DNA from: Macrothele yani
Lineage: Eukaryota > Arthropoda > Arachnida > Araneae > Macrothelidae
NCBI GenBank assembly: GCA_039090855.1
Contig: CM077005.1
Location: forward strand, 70,490,607-70,554,606
DNA: 64,000 nt
Direction: 5' to 3'
The stretch's first letter is position 1; each line of letters begins with the position of its first letter. Of this stretch, positions 32,200 through 44,789 are shown piece by piece. The translations under genes were made by a program, and so were the position numbers. Under the pieces are notes generated by a model, which worked only from the letters and a program-made list of their open reading frames with translations, was not told the DNA's origin and did not search any database.

Positions 32200-34907
32200 C
32201 AGTGGCGGCTTCTCAAGTGAAGTAGGTGAAGTTCCTCTTCACCTATTTTACTCAAAATAAAGTTTTATTCAGTATTTTTTTATAATATATTCTTTTTTGC
32301 CTTTATTCAGTTCCAAAATACTCAAAATTTTGAAGAGATATTAATTCACATGGCGCGCTCAATACGGAAAACAAATCCTTATACGCAAAACAGTGCAAGT
32401 GAAGAGCCGAAATGAGAATGCTTGGAAGTCTGCATTTTTACGCCGAGTTGCTATGGTAACCGTGACGTCACCCTCCCCAATCTGCTCGCTCAGGTGAAGT
32501 GTTTCAGCTTCACGCGCCTTACCTCTGCATCTTTCAGTTTTTGAGCGCAAAGTTGTGAGAGATCACGGTGGAGTGGGCGGACTACCAGGCTACTATACAA
32601 TCTGCTAGGGACTTTTCCTTGTAATGCTGTGTTACATTATTTTCCGAAAGGAATTTGTTCTTTCGTGCCTTGTGATTATTTGTTGAAAGCTTTAACTGAT
32701 ATTTTAGGTTTGTGTACAATTTAACTGATAGTGATAGTTTTTAGTATGCATCCTGTGGACGACATTGTTTGTAATTCATTGCAAACTCCATTTACTCTGT
32801 GGAAAGATGAAGATGAAAGAGACATTTTGCTTCAAGGACGACCAACGGATTCACTGACAATTGTTGCCAAGAACGAAATCAAAAAGAGCGGTAAATCTAA
32901 CAATATTAATTTTAAAAATTGTTAGTTTACTGAATATAAATGGATTTGCAGCACTTCTGTGTTAATTTTTTTTGGGGGCCCTGCTTACTTTTTGGTAATA
33001 AACATTCGGCGTGGAATAAAGACGGATTCTCAGATTTATTAAGCGTAACACGGTCACTTCATAAACATCGTGATTCTAGCAAACTCCTGAAATGCGGATT
33101 AAAGTTAAGGAATTTTGAAAAAATTCAAAACACCATTGCCGATGCCCTGAGGAAGATTGCTAGGCTTTTGAAAACGCATTTTAACGAAAACGTTCGTTTA
33201 AATAGACTTTTCCTGCAGACAGTGATTAATGCAGTATTAGTCTATACTGTATTTGAGCAAACAAGAACTAGCATTCCATAGCCATGTCGAAAGCATGGGC
33301 TCCATAAATCGTGGAAATTTCATTGAATTACTTTCATTGTTAATATGAAGAAGTTCTTTGAAATTTGAAAATCAATATGAAAGGATAAAAAACTATTCGA
33401 AATGAATTAAGTGAATGTATTTCTTAATATATAAACGATCACGTCAAAAATTAAATAATTTTTGATTGTTGATTCGGAATATGTATTGGTTGAGGGATTT
33501 TTGGGTTTCCATGATGTGAATGAAGATAGAACGTCAGGAGCTTTATACAAAATGCTAGACAAAATTTTGGAACAGTTTGATTACCAACACAAATAAATAG
33601 GACAATGTTACGATGGGGCAAGTATAATGTTTGGACACTTAAATGGGCTACAGAAAAAAAAAGTCAAGGATAAAACTTCTCAAGCTGTTTTTGTTCAGTG
33701 CTTAGTTCATCGTTTTAATTTTGTATTACATCAGAGTTTTTCTAAAATTTTATAAGTGTCGAATACTTTTTGCAAGCCTCAGTGGAATTGCTTCGTTTGT
33801 TCACCATTCTGCGAAGCAGTCTTATACACTTATATCAACAACCGCAAGATGCAGACCAGCCATAACAGAAACTCGATGGTCCTCCACTTCGAAATTAGTA
33901 AGTGTAGTTGTTGAAGATTGGGATAAATTGAAGGAAGTGTTCGGATTTTTGACGAATAACGAATAATGAGACAAAAAATCAATTCATCTTGCCAACGGGT
34001 TTTTGAATGATATGAACACTTTCGAATTTACATTTTTGGCTCCACCGATCTATTATTCGAACTTTTGAAGAAAAAATAACTAAACATAAACTACTGTGTA
34101 ACTCAAATTAAAAAAAAAAAAAACCTCGTGAAATTTTGAGCCATAAAAGGAACGATGAGTTATTTGAAACACAGTTTGGAAAAGCTAGCAAAATCACAGA
34201 AATAAGCACGGGAATATGCTGCTCTTACATAGGAAACAATTTTTAAAAATTATAAACAATTGTATTTTGAAATTTTGGACCACATTCTTATGGAAATGGA
34301 TATAAGATTTCAAGACTGTAAGAAACTTCAATTTGTCTGACTTGCTGACACAACCAAATTCGAATAATTTAATGCATGCTTTCCCACTCGCGCTCTTGAA
34401 AATCTACATTTTTACGGAGACATATTTACTGAACACCAGCGCCTTAAAAATGAACCGAGTTTTGTATATTCCGATAAAAAAAATTAAGGAATATATTGAC
34501 TCAAGAACTCCTTCGAGTGTTTCACGGAGATAAAGACATTTTTACAGAAGATTATAAATTGGTTTTCTTCAGTTTAACAATTCCATCTACAAGTGTGCCA
34601 GTGGAAAGAAGTTTTCTTAAAAGAATACAAACTTGCTCAAGAAACACTAGTTCCCAAGATAGACTTGCTTCTCTGCCAAATATTTCTGTTCAGGAAGACA
34701 TTTCATTGATGCTCACGAAGAAACAACCATCTAACCATCTTATGACGACATAATCGACAAATTTGCAGCTTTAAGAGGAAGAAAAATTGATTTTTTATAA
34801 AAAAATAAGTAAGTCATCAATAAGGGATTTTCATTGTAGACAGTATATATCTTTTCATACTGCTCTTGTACCTCTTCACCTATTTTTCAAACCACGAGCC
34901 GCCACTG
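32200..34907 (+). mobile_element. hAT transposon, 2708 bp, with perfect 8-bp target duplication
   Basis: Left end cagtggcggcttctcaagtg; right end ...cacgagccgccactg, so the first 11 bases are inverted perfectly. tgtcagat flanks both sides. Just inside the left end, aggtgaag and cttcacct form a small hairpin, and cctcttcaccta recurs near the right end. The transposase inside (32745-34753) is broken. Confidence 0.95.
32745..34753 (+). pseudogene. hAT transposase inside the 2.7-kb element, decayed
   Basis: Pieces in order: ATG at 32745 (MHPVDDIVCNSLQTPF), then CLLFGNKHSAWNKDGFSDLL (TTF-type finger end, about 32985) with SLHKHRDSSKLLKCGLKLRN. After many stops, GQCYDGASIMFGHLNGLQ (second catalytic Asp, about 33603), TETRWSSTSKLVSVVVEDW (33865) and FFSLTIPSTSVPVERSFLKR (about 34565), the C-terminal dimerisation motif. 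The region 33282-33600 is heavily degraded. Could only move with help from another copy. Confidence 0.85.
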
Positions 34908-36470
34908 TGTCAGATACATTTTCCTTGAAACTTCCAGGCCCAATTCTTCAGCCGTGGCCTCTAATATGTAAGATTTCTGGGAGCCACAATCTAACAGCGC
35001 ACGTACTCGTTTAGTTTTGCGTTCCCCAACGATCTTCACCAACAAAGTCATTAAGGCCACTTCTCCAGTGCACTCCTGCTGAGAGAATGCATTTTGAACC
35101 ACTGGTTCCTCCACTTCACTTTTACGTTTATCGTTCAATGGCTTAGAGAGAAGTTCTGGACACATTATAACTGGGTGCTCTTTGGAACAAACATGGCATC
35201 GCACAAAACTCTTGCATGAATTTGCGAAATTACTGGGCTTTAAACATTTAAAACAGCACCTCTTTTCACGTACTTTTGACATTTTTTCTTTCAAGGAAAG
35301 AGACTGTACATTCATGCAGTCTTTACTAGCATGAGACTTCCCACAAAAATTGCAAATCGGTTCTCCTTTCAATAATAAACCCGTAGCAGTAGGTGCGTTA
35401 AATTCTCTCTTCTTAAACTTGTCCCTTGATGCCTCTTTAGTCGTGGCTCCCACAAAACCTTTTCGCGCTTTCTTCAAGTCTTTCTTCACCCTCAACTTCT
35501 CCTTGCAAAAATTCTAATAATCTGGAAAGACGGGATTTGGTAGAGGGATCAGGAGCCATATCCGCACTCAATGAATATCGTTGCCACGCCTTCAAAACCT
35601 TCTCGGACAGACAGGATTCCCCATAGGATAGAACCACTCTGCGTTCGTATCCAAGCTAATACCCATAGACTCCAAGACTCTCAAATGAGCTTCGATTTTG
35701 TCAAAAAGTTTCGATAAATGCACTCGATCCCTCTCACTGGAACGTACATTTTTAATAATCAATTTCAACAATTATCTAGCATATACTTCAATGAGCAACT
35801 CTTTTTTTCAAAACGTTCTTCCAATGCTGAGACTGCTTTGGAATAATTCTCCGAAGTTAGCGGATAACTATCCACGAGTTCCCTCGCTCGGGTACCAGGT
35901 TGCATGGATTGATAAAGATACTGAAACTTATCCCAATCATGTAATTCTTCATCTTCATGTATCTTCTTGAATTGCTACCAGAAACTTAACCAATTTATTA
36001 ATTCACCATCAAATTCTTAATTTCGATTTTAGGTAGTTTGTAACATTTTCCCTTCATTCCAACATTCTCTATGCTGTTAGCCTCAACTCCCACAGCTTTA
36101 CCTGCGGCATTCAAATTTTCAGTAACTAAACGCGTCATAGTTATGCATGTGTCAGAATAATATTCAGCATTCTCAACTTCAACCGATAACTGCTCCTCGT
36201 TAACCTCTGAATCCAATAAATTTTCTATCATTTTATCATCGAGCTCCTTTAATTCTCTCATCAAATCTGCAGTTTGGCGAATTTGTCTCTGACAACACCG
36301 CTATCAAATTCTTCTTTAATAATTTCTTCCTTCAATACATTAGCAGTCTTCGTGAAAGAACTTCGAACGACGCACGTTTTGTTTTTATACGTTCCATAGT
36401 AATGCCATACAATCAATGATTCAATATCTAATCGATCTTCAATTCCCACGAGTCCTATCGCGGACGCCAA
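34887..36470 (-). pseudogene. BEL/Pao gag, zinc knuckles and protease start, broken
   Basis: Continuation of the BEL/Pao element on minus. Pieces from the N-terminus: SSFTKTANVLKEEIIKEEF (36470-36261) and LKELDDKMIENLLDSEVNEE (36264-35998), the N-terminal helical gag. Then YGESCLSEKVLKAWQRYSLS (35637-35437) and the knuckles CNFCGKSHASKDC, CCFKCLKPSNFANSC and CHVCSKEHPVIMC (35495-34887 frame). The aspartic protease starts in VRALLDCGSQKSYIL (DCGS in place of the usual D-S/T-G-S). The hAT insertion follows at 34907. Frame changes between blocks. Confidence 0.87.
36454..36470 (-). promoter_or_regulatory. Probable primer binding site of the BEL/Pao copy
   Basis: On minus tggcgtccgcgataggac lies directly before the gag frame, similar in form to TGGCG-type primer binding sites of BEL/Pao elements. 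The adjoining LTR end is not clear (no CA). Confidence 0.5.
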
Positions 36471-36760
36471 AAATTCTATAGGGAAAAAATGAATCCCTCC
36501 CCACTAACTAGATCAGTGGCCTGACGGTACGTATCTAACCGTTACGCACACCAGGCAAAGGCTCGCGGAATCGAACATCCATCTTGTCTTCTTCGTCACA
36601 GCACGAAGCTATCCGCTTACGGTAAGATCACTTACCTTGGCATCTGTTCGAGGAACAGGTAATCCTAAAGGTCGTAGCTTGTAATCCTGCTTAAAATGTT
36701 CTTCTGTTAACAAATAATCCAGTGATGCATAACAGGTAACACAAACACCATTTCTTGTAG
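36471..36760 (-). other. Probable 5' LTR of the BEL/Pao copy
   Basis: Position upstream of the primer site, and tgttacctgttatgcatcac at about 36742-36723 on minus, fits an LTR start. No second LTR remains in the window because the other end is deleted, so the ends are inferred. Confidence 0.45.
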
Positions 36761-37447
36761 CTAACTACTTAATTACAAACACAACCACAAACACACAATT
36801 CTCTTATTTAGTATTATTCTAAGGCATATTTTCAACGACACACGTCTTTCATGTTTCATCTTGTTACCTGCCTCCTCTCCACTCTCTTCGCCGCGCTGCT
36901 GCCATCTACCGAGAGATTCGAGAAACAGTTCAGTCTGAAACTGTACAAAGAGTAATTTGTTTATCAAATTAAAAGAATGTGGAAGTAAAAAATTTGGGAC
37001 AATTCTCTTGAGTGGAAGGATTTGCATTTGTTTATACTGTATAATGCACAGTCTTTGGGAGTGCATGCTATGGCACTGAAGGAGTAATCTGTCAGGTGGT
37101 CATAATAAAGTGGCCACTCAGTGTACAATGCACAGTCTTTGGGAGTGCATGCTATGGCACTGAAGGAGTTCATGTGGGTAATGATTATAAAGTTTTCTTA
37201 ATGTTTTATTCCAGTTTAGACCAATACATCATGCATCAGATGCTATGTGGTATTGTGAACCACTCAGATCCTCATCAATTTGTAAGTGGTGTTAATTTGT
37301 GTACTTTTCAATATATGCTGAATTCCATAACTTTTCTTCAGAGCACTTTCTCCACAAAAACTCATTTAAAAAGTTATTGCGTTTCAAGCATGCTTTTCCA
37401 ACAGACAGTAAGATGTCCAGTGACTTTTGATAAAAAAAATAACACAA

Positions 37448-37481
<34 letters not shown>

Positions 37482-38836
37482 AAATCAATAACTGTGTACA
37501 GTAGCTATATCTTTCAGAAAATGTAACAGGAATATAATAAATGTAAAATAACTTCTTAGAAACCATAATTTTAAGTTCAAGTTTTTGAAGCTAGAATTGT
37601 ATCTGACTGCTAAAACGTGGAAATAAATACTTAGATACAGAAAAAAAAGTTTACCTGATCAAAAAATGCACCTGTAACTACCAATGCTATTGGGTTGTCA
37701 GATAAGTTCCTTCTTTTTTTCCAATTATTGGAATCTTGATTTTTCACAAAAGTGGCAGCAAGAACAACATAGATTCAGGTATTTGAGATTATCGGCCCAG
37801 TGAGATAGTTAGTACTGTTTTCACTATGTTCCAGCCTCAGCACAGATATTAAAATACCAGTTTCTGGCTTAATTGTTAGCAGAATTCTTTATAAAAATTG
37901 TTGTGGTGATCCACTTCTAATCACTTGCTAATGGAGGAAAGTTCTTGAATACAACCAATTTATTAATCACCATTTCCGTTCTCATCTCAGAATTGCACAT
38001 AATCAGGGGAAATGAAGAAACAGTGGTGAGCAAGAATCAGGAAGTAGGGTGGGTACAAGGAGTTCATAACTGCAGGTTTCAGTTGCTCAGCTGATGCCTA
38101 TTGACAAGTTATGTGTGTCGCGAAGGAAGGGAGATATATTTTGCATCATTTGGTTTCTCTGCTTGCTACAATTCTAGATATTGCTTTTGGGTAGTGTTTT
38201 GCAAGCACTGAAATGTATACCACTTCTGAAAGTGCCTTGCAGGCAATGATGTGCATGTAGGGGTTTCTCTTAATGGTACAACCTTTTGAAATAAACACAA
38301 AAGTGGATAATACCAGGCTGTGCAATGACACCTTATCTTGCCAATAAAAAAGCTTGTTACTTTTCCCATTGATCCATGCAAACGAAAGTTCCTGTTTCGT
38401 GTATTTTACTGTATGAATTTTTGTGTGCAACCGGGGAAGGAAATTTCATAGCTGCACACATAAAAATAAAAGTTTGCTCTTTTAAATTGAAACTTCTATT
38501 ACATGGAGGAGTAACACAAATATAATAAGCGAGTTGCATATCCACCTTGATTGACCTGCCATTTGCTGAATAACTATGCACTCACAAGCAAGGTAGATAT
38601 CTGAACATCTACATATTTTTGTGAATGAGCTCATGAACTGTATGTAAGCACACAAGTCTTGCATAATTTTTGGAATGTTCCTGGCTGGTATTTGTTAACC
38701 CCTGCCACACTCCATTACTGTTTAATGTGACTCACACATATATTAGGGTTTAAAGCATTACCATTTCAAAACTTATGAAAAGTAATCATGAATACATAAT
38801 TTGTTCTTTATGCTATGCAAAAAAATTATTTTTTAC
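36761..38836. other. AT-rich stretch, mainly intron-like
   Basis: It holds a tandem duplication (37042-37168), a (ta)n microsatellite at 37451-37478 and aagtggccactcagtgta at 37107, which resembles a DNA-transposon tip. A minus frame ending gatcag before gtaaac at about 37672 could be an exon end but has no recognised product. Confidence 0.4.
37042..37168 (+). repeat. 44-bp direct repeat, period 83
   Basis: aatgcacagtctttgggagt and the next 24 bases occur at about 37042 and 37125 without mismatch. The sequence between the copies includes ataataaagtggccactcag. Confidence 0.9.
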
Positions 38837-39008
38837 CTAAATAAATCTGGGCCAGATTTCAAATCACCAAATTTTTCTTTAATCCATTTATCATGAAGTT
38901 GATATATCCAATGACTGGGTGGACTTCTTCTGCTGTTTGCGAGTTGCTGTGGGCCATCAACTAGTAGCATACTTTCATTGTACATTTTTGCAGAACTTGG
39001 AGACATTC
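38837..39008 (-). pseudogene. Exon-like segment D of a minus-strand gene or pseudogene
   Basis: In frame with segments B and C it reads MSPSSAKMYNESMLLVDGPQ and then SHWIYQLHDKWIKEKFGDLK, ending ...GPDLF with a donor ag|gtaaaa at 38836. The start has no AG acceptor: ctctctaccg lies in its place, so splicing here may be lost. The downstream exons are not found. The peptide resembles a family of uncharacterised, possibly MULE-derived proteins. Confidence 0.45.
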
Positions 39009-39189
39009 CCGGTAGAGAGAAGGGAAATTACATAAATTAATTTTTAAACAAATTCTGATTAAAAAAAAATTATATTTCAGAATTAAATGCTTAAGTGAAC
39101 AAATATCTATAGTTCAGGTGGCTTGTCCATTTTTCAAACTAGGTTTGTTGTTCTGAGCACAATATTCCCTGTATTACAGTGGTAGTACA

Positions 39190-39970
39190 GAGGGCAAGTC
39201 GAAAGTTTTGTAATATTTGGATTACTTTATTTCTTCATACGTACCTTTACGACGAAAGCTGACTAGCATTCAATGTATAGACCGCGGTGTTGCACTGTAT
39301 TTGGTCATCTGTCGGCCTGTTCTTCGATTCCGCTGTGGTACCAGTTCTTGTCCTTTGAGGCAAAGAACTCCACCCCAGCTGCCAAATCCTCCTGGTTGTT
39401 GAGGTGCCACCCACAAAAGAAATGGTCCATGGACCGGAACAAGTAATAATCTGACAGGGTAAGTCCAGACTATATGCTGGGTGTGGCATTAGTTCAATGC
39501 CCTCAAGTACCTGAAGTTTTGCCCAGGTCGTTCGAGCGGTGTGAGGCCGAGCATTGTCCTGCTGTAGGAGAGTGCGCTTTCTATTTAAAAATGAAACGCA
39601 CATTGCGCAGGTTTTCTACGAGTTTCCTGCACACTTTTACTGGTAGGGTTTGCTTCAGCTAGCGTCAGTTCGTGAGGAACAATGCGGAAGCTCCTGCAGA
39701 TCTTGCCGAGGTCCTGAAGGTGACAAAGCACTGTGGTCTGTGATATGCCCAGCTCTCCTGATAATCTGTGTACCGGTTGTTTGATTTGCCTTTACGGCCG
39801 GGCGCACAGCCTCTGAATCCACGGTGGTTCACTGCCTACCTGATCTTGACTAATTGTGGAGGTTTCTGTCACCTGAGCGAAATTTTTTGGACCATCTGAT
39901 TGCGGTGCTGTGGTCCATGGAACCTTCTCCTTTCGCGGGACAAATGTTTCGAGTTGCTTGAGCAGTGTCA
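39190..39970 (-). pseudogene. mariner-type transposase C-terminal half, decayed
   Basis: On minus: LLQQDNARPHTARTTWAKLQ (second catalytic Asp, about 39550) and LMPHPAYSLDLP, the mariner HP-YSPDL box where the third acid normally follows. The frame then shifts into pieces from the mariner C-terminus (KNWYHSGIEE about 39345). cagagggcaagtcgaaagtt after TA at 39187-39190 could be the transposon end. N-terminal part not recognised beyond about 39970. Confidence 0.7.
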
Positions 39971-40125
39971 TGGCCGAGCTAAAACTTCTAAAGCAAATGT
40001 AACCCTAATTAGCCGGTTTTGGCTGTTCACCATTTAGGCATCCCAACCACAGACAGAACGACAACATGCAATGCTGCTCACAGTAACGACTACCACTTTT
40101 TAATTTGACATACCTACCGCAGCAC

Positions 40126-41770
40126 ATCCCAGCAAAAACAGTCTTGCTGGGCCATTGCTGGCAGCCAGCACTGCCAGAAATGGCCCAGCACTATGTTGCA
40201 GCTGCCGAACCGTCAATAAAATGTCCGGGCGGCCAACAGAAGGACCAGTAGTTCAGGCCAACAGCTGGCCAACAGTTGGCACCCGATCAGTTCTCATATG
40301 CCACAACAGGGCCATCAGTGGTCCATCACAGGCAGTATCTGCCACAAGTGGCCCTTCATTGGCCTTGCAAGCACGTGCCAGAAATGATGGCTAGCCTGAT
40401 GTGTTCCACTAGTGGGTCGGTAGTGGCAGCCGGCAAGCACGTGACGTAACTGGTGGCTTGCCGAATCTTGTCCGCCAATTTCCCAGTAGTAGACATAATA
40501 ATAAAAAAAAATGAAGGACAACCGCATTTCCCAAAAGCTACAATTTTTTTCTTACCTTTACGAAACTTGTGAACTAACGCACTACGCTGGGGAAATTTTC
40601 TCAACAAACCGGAAAAACGTCCGCTTGCATCTGAGTAGATTTGAACCTCGGCCGTATACGTGGTAGCTGAGCACTCTACCGATCGGACTAATTTGCCGTG
40701 CTCGCGTGGTTGCTTAAAGCTATCGTGTTTTGTATGCAATATGTAATCGAATACTTCCCTCTTTCAATTTACAATATTGCGAGGTATTTTTCATAAAAGT
40801 CAGTTTGATATAATTCATAAATTAATTTTTTCAGCGCAACGATAGTTTTTTTTTTTTTTTTTTTTACCTTAAGGAACTTTACTCATTTTCAAGGAGTGTA
40901 CATACTTAGAGTCGATTTCCAAAGTTTTGTACTGTTCTTGTCGTCTTGAAAAGAGATTGTTGAATAAATATATATTTACCCGGGTTCATGTCACATTCTG
41001 TTACATTTTTAACGTTATGTCTTTCCTTTCCGTTGTCCAAAGCTACATTTGTTTTAAAGAGGAAAGATATTTTATTTCACTTCTCGTTATTTTTAGAAGC
41101 GAATTCCTCCCAGTTTTGTGCATTCAACTCATGGATGAGTACACCACATAGCGTTGCTTTTTTTCCTTCAAATAATTAATAAATTTTGTACGCGTATAAT
41201 TCTTTTTTTTTCCAACAAACGTTGTTTTAATGGTTTTCTAGGACATTTGTTTCAAGCGGTTTCAAATTTTTTCTTGTTATTCATCCACTCCATTCCATGA
41301 ATTGTTATTCATGGGAATGGAGTGGGTGTATTTCATGGCTGTAATCTAGTATTTCACGGTTTAATCTGATATCTTCGTCGACGTAAAATTTCATTAGGAA
41401 ATTATTTCGCCTCTCTACATATGGATTTTTTTCTTAACATCCACTAAAATAACACAATGGCGATAGCGTCGTCTTCAACTAAATGATACCATGAGAGAAA
41501 CAGCAAGTGTTGCTTCTGCGCACGCGCAGTCCCGTTGCTTCCACCTGCTGTTGGGGGTTGCATTGGTTGCCAGCAACGGGCCACTAGTGGCACTTGCTTG
41601 GAGGCCCACAATTCACGGCGATGCTGCAGGGCCATCAATGGCTCGCCAACTGATAGCGCTGCCACCAACGGACCACTACCGGGCCGTGAGCGGCAGATTT
41701 CAGCCAGCAGTGACCCATCACTGCCAGCTGGTGGCCAGCAGTTTCCCAGCACTTGTATTTGTGCTGGGAT
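40126..41770. mobile_element. Uncharacterised element with hairpin ends and TGCTGG/GGCCA-rich arms
   Basis: The left end starts atcccagca and at once folds (cccagca, 10-base loop, tgctggg, 40128-40151). The right end is the inverse: cccagcac, 8-base loop, gtgctggg (41745-41768) then at. Inside each end, 270-330 bp are crowded with tgctggc, ggcca and ccagc motifs (40140-40450 and 41505-41745) in opposite sense. The middle (40460-41500) is AT-rich with a tRNA-like stretch and no transposase. No clean target duplication seen. It looks like a non-autonomous transposon with subterminal repeats. Confidence 0.55.
40618..40694 (-). other. tRNA-like sequence (minus)
   Basis: On minus: gcacggcaaattagtccgat, cggtagagtgctcagctacc, then gaggttcaaatctactc. 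The A and B boxes are recognisable, but the T-stem and acceptor stem do not pair well. Probably a pseudo-tRNA or SINE head. Confidence 0.45.
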
Positions 41771-41984
41771 GCATTAATGCAAATATTGTAAGACTTTCAA
41801 CTCACGCTCTGTAGCTGTTAAGTTTTTGCATTTTTAAAAGCTACGCAAAAGCTTGAAGGGAAGTAAATTCTTTTATCAAAGCATTAACCATTGCAACATT
41901 CATTTCATAAAAGTTAAATGCAAATCTTGTTTTACATTTCTAGACTGAGTTCAAGTAATTTCTTGATTACAGCTGCACAAGATA

Positions 41985-43385
41985 CATTGCTGGACACCCA
42001 AAATGCAACACCAAGAAGGAAGCATCCGATTGGCCTGAAATTCGCAGCATGCGTCGCCCGCGAGAGGACATGCAAGCGATTAGCATTGCAGGGCATATGC
42101 AAATCATATGCACCCGGCACGCCACCGAGAAGCACTATAAGAATGGTGCACAGGAGGCGGCGTGTAAGTAATGGAAGTGTATTGTGCTGCTGGACCTGTG
42201 CGTGGGAAGCTTCCTGATGCCTCGTCGCAGAATACGGCAGTCATTCCAGCACGTTTCGGAGTTCGACAGAGGACGAATAGTGGCTTATCGCGACAGCGGT
42301 TTATCGTACCGAGAGACCGGCGCACATGTGGGACGACATCCAGCCACAATGAAGCGAGTATGGATTTGGTGGGTGGAGGAGGGACAGATGGACCGACGTG
42401 AGCGATTGCCACGGCACACCACCGAACGTGAAGACCGGCATGTTGTGCGGCGGGTATTGACGGCTCGCACAGCCACATCACGAACGTTAGCGCAGGAATT
42501 AGGGTGTGTTGCGCAACACCTGTGTCAGCACGTACCGTTCGACGTCATCTGCAAGAGCGAGGACTTGTCTCACTGCGCCCATTGCTCCGATTACCATTGA
42601 CGTTACACTACCGGCGATTGCGGCGGCAGTGGGCAGTTGAACGCCGCACCTGGACTACGGAATGGCACGACATTGTCTTCTCCGACGAATCCCGCTTCTG
42701 CCTGCAACACCACGATGGTCGGATCCGCGTGTGGCGACACCGCGGCGAGAGACTGCATGACGCCTGCATTATGCATCGCCGTACCGGTCCGTCCCCTGGC
42801 GTTATGGTTTGAGGCGTAATTGGATATAACACCCGCATCCCTCCGGTACGCACCGCCGGTACACTGAACAGCCACTGCTACACCTCCGACGTTTTGGAGC
42901 CTGTAGTCCTCCCTTACCTGCAGGACCTGCCAGCCGCCACGTTTCAACAGGACAACGCGCGCCCGCACGTGGCACGCATCCTGCAACAATTCTTCCCGGC
43001 CCACCAGGTGTCACTGCTGTCATGGCCAGTCTGTTCTCCCGATATGTTACCATCAAACACGTCTGGTCGCTGATCGACAACCGAGTGGACCGACAAGCAC
43101 CACCCGCGGCCACGCCTGATGAACTGTGGCAACGTGTGGAAGCAGTCTGGACAGACATACCCCAAGCAAACATCCAAAGCCTCTTTCGTTCGATGCCGCT
43201 GCGTGTAGCGGCCGTTATTGCCAGCCATGGGGACCACACGAACTATTGATGTCTGCATGTTCCGCAAGTCGCACGGGCCTGTAAGCTCAATCGTTTCATC
43301 TTCGTATCTGTTGTTATGTGTCCAGTAAATCTGGCTTTGCTATCGCGTGTCCTTCTCGGTGTTGCATTTTGGGTGACCAGCAGTG
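41985..43385 (+). mobile_element. Tc1-like transposon, 1401 bp, complete ends
   Basis: Left cattgctggacacccaaaat, right the inverse of cactgctggtcacccaaaat, both continuing to gcaacacc. TA flanks at 41983-41984 and 43386-43387. It lies in an intron-like region of the 38.8-46.9 kb minus gene. Confidence 0.92.
42218..43249 (+). pseudogene. Tc1-like transposase, inactivated (E to K, stop, frameshifts)
   Basis: ATG at 42218: MPRRRIRQSFQHVSEFDRGR, helix-turn-helix ETGAHVGRHPATMKRVWIWW, then after a frame change near 42530 SARTVRRHLQERGLVSLRP. Catalytic pieces: DIVFSDESRFCLQHHDGRIR (first Asp), a stop at about 42811 where the family has Trp after GVMV, QQDNARPHVARILQ (second Asp, about 42948), SPDM, then a one-base loss and IKHVW where IEHVW is expected, so the Glu is Lys. 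The second-Asp-to-Glu spacing is 34 codons if the lost base is counted. C-terminal frame 43022-43249. Confidence 0.88.
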
Positions 43386-43387
43386 TA

Positions 43388-44732
43388 GATAGGAACAAGG
43401 TGGTGTTCGGTGTTCACAGTATCTAAAATGCAAGATAGATGGTTCTGAAATAAAAATAAAAATCTGGCAGGTAAGAAAGAATGCAAGTAAAACAAAGAAA
43501 TTCTTTGAGGAAAACACAAGAAACAGGTACATGGATGTACAGAACGCAGAAAAGCAAAGACAACCCACAGATACAATCAGCCATGTCAAATATTATGGCA
43601 AAACAAAACATTAAAAAAAACAAAAAGACAATTAGCACAAAGAATGACAAACCAAATGGGGAGAATAGGTAATGGACCAATGCATGTCCAGCACATAGGG
43701 ACTATGCACGCCATAAGTGCTTGTGCCCCCCTTTCAAATTATACTGGAAAGAGCTGTGAACGTATCATACATGGCAGAGACAAGTGAAAGTAAATTTGTA
43801 CCACGGATCAGTGGGTATTCGAGTCTGCCACAAGCTGAGCTCAAACCATGGGATGCTAATGCTCAGACAACTAGTGAGCCAGCTGTTCCAGTGCAGGAGT
43901 GCTTTATTGGAAAGTTATGACAGAATTTAACCCTAGAAGAGTAGCGCTCGTCTAAGTGACAAAAACTTCAGCTCCTTCAACTTTCCCCTTATGCCCTACC
44001 CGCACCGACAAGTGCACCTACTGTTTTGGGTTAGTCCCAAAGACGGGTTGGTGTACAACCCGAAAATTTGACAACTAAGTTAAGTAATGTCATCTTAGTA
44101 ATCCCTATATTAATAACTGATAAGTTTATGATATCTAATCACTAGGATTTTTCCATGACTTCATTAATAAAAAAATTTGTTTTTTATAATAAATTGGGAA
44201 GTAACAAATTATCATGTAAAGCAGTCTAGAAAACATCAAACAGGAAATCTGACAATGTACATGTAATATAATTGTGTCTGGTGCAGGCTACTTAAAAATT
44301 CCAAACTTTCCTCCAACCAGTTGAGACCTTATCTATAAAAAATGTGGCAGAACATGCGGCTAAAACTAAATTAGAGTAAAATAAATCGTTGATACTTTTC
44401 TAGTTAGTATAATTTTTGTAATTGTTTGAATTTTTCACTATTTAAAAAAAAATTTTCACTCATCCCCTCAAAATTGTAAAATGTTTCCCATAATAAATTT
44501 ACAAGGTTAGGGAACATATTAGATGCCTAGTTTGCTGTTTCGCTCTTCTCATTATTTAAATTAGATGACATACTGCATGATGACATACTAATTAGATGAC
44601 ATACTGCATTTTGACAAGAGTTGGTGATTATGATTGTACATGACAGCTTGTCACCATATTAGAACTACTCCGTTACAAAGGGAAAAGCAAAACGCCCAAA
44701 GAAAACGGTAGGCTAATATGAGTCAAGCTCAC
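43388..44732. other. Intron-like spacer, nothing recognised
   Basis: AT-rich with no transposon ends or frames I can support. A 20-bp motif, attagatgacatactgcat, is doubled near 44561 and 44591. Confidence 0.45.
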
Positions 44733-44789
44733 CTGGTGTAAGCCCACTAAATCTCTTTTCTGAAGATATTTGGTAAGAATATTGTTCCT
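44733..44789 (-). pseudogene. Exon C (57 bp) of a minus-strand gene or pseudogene
   Basis: Acceptor tgtatttcag|AG before it and donor CAG|gtgagc after it on minus. It encodes EQYSYQISSEKRFSGLTP between split codons whose phase agrees with segment B upstream and D downstream. Confidence 0.55.

Noticed and set aside
37640..37760. Fifth exon of the 38.8-46.9 kb gene
   Set aside because: A donor and short open frame exist, but no acceptor of the right phase and no similarity to the family.
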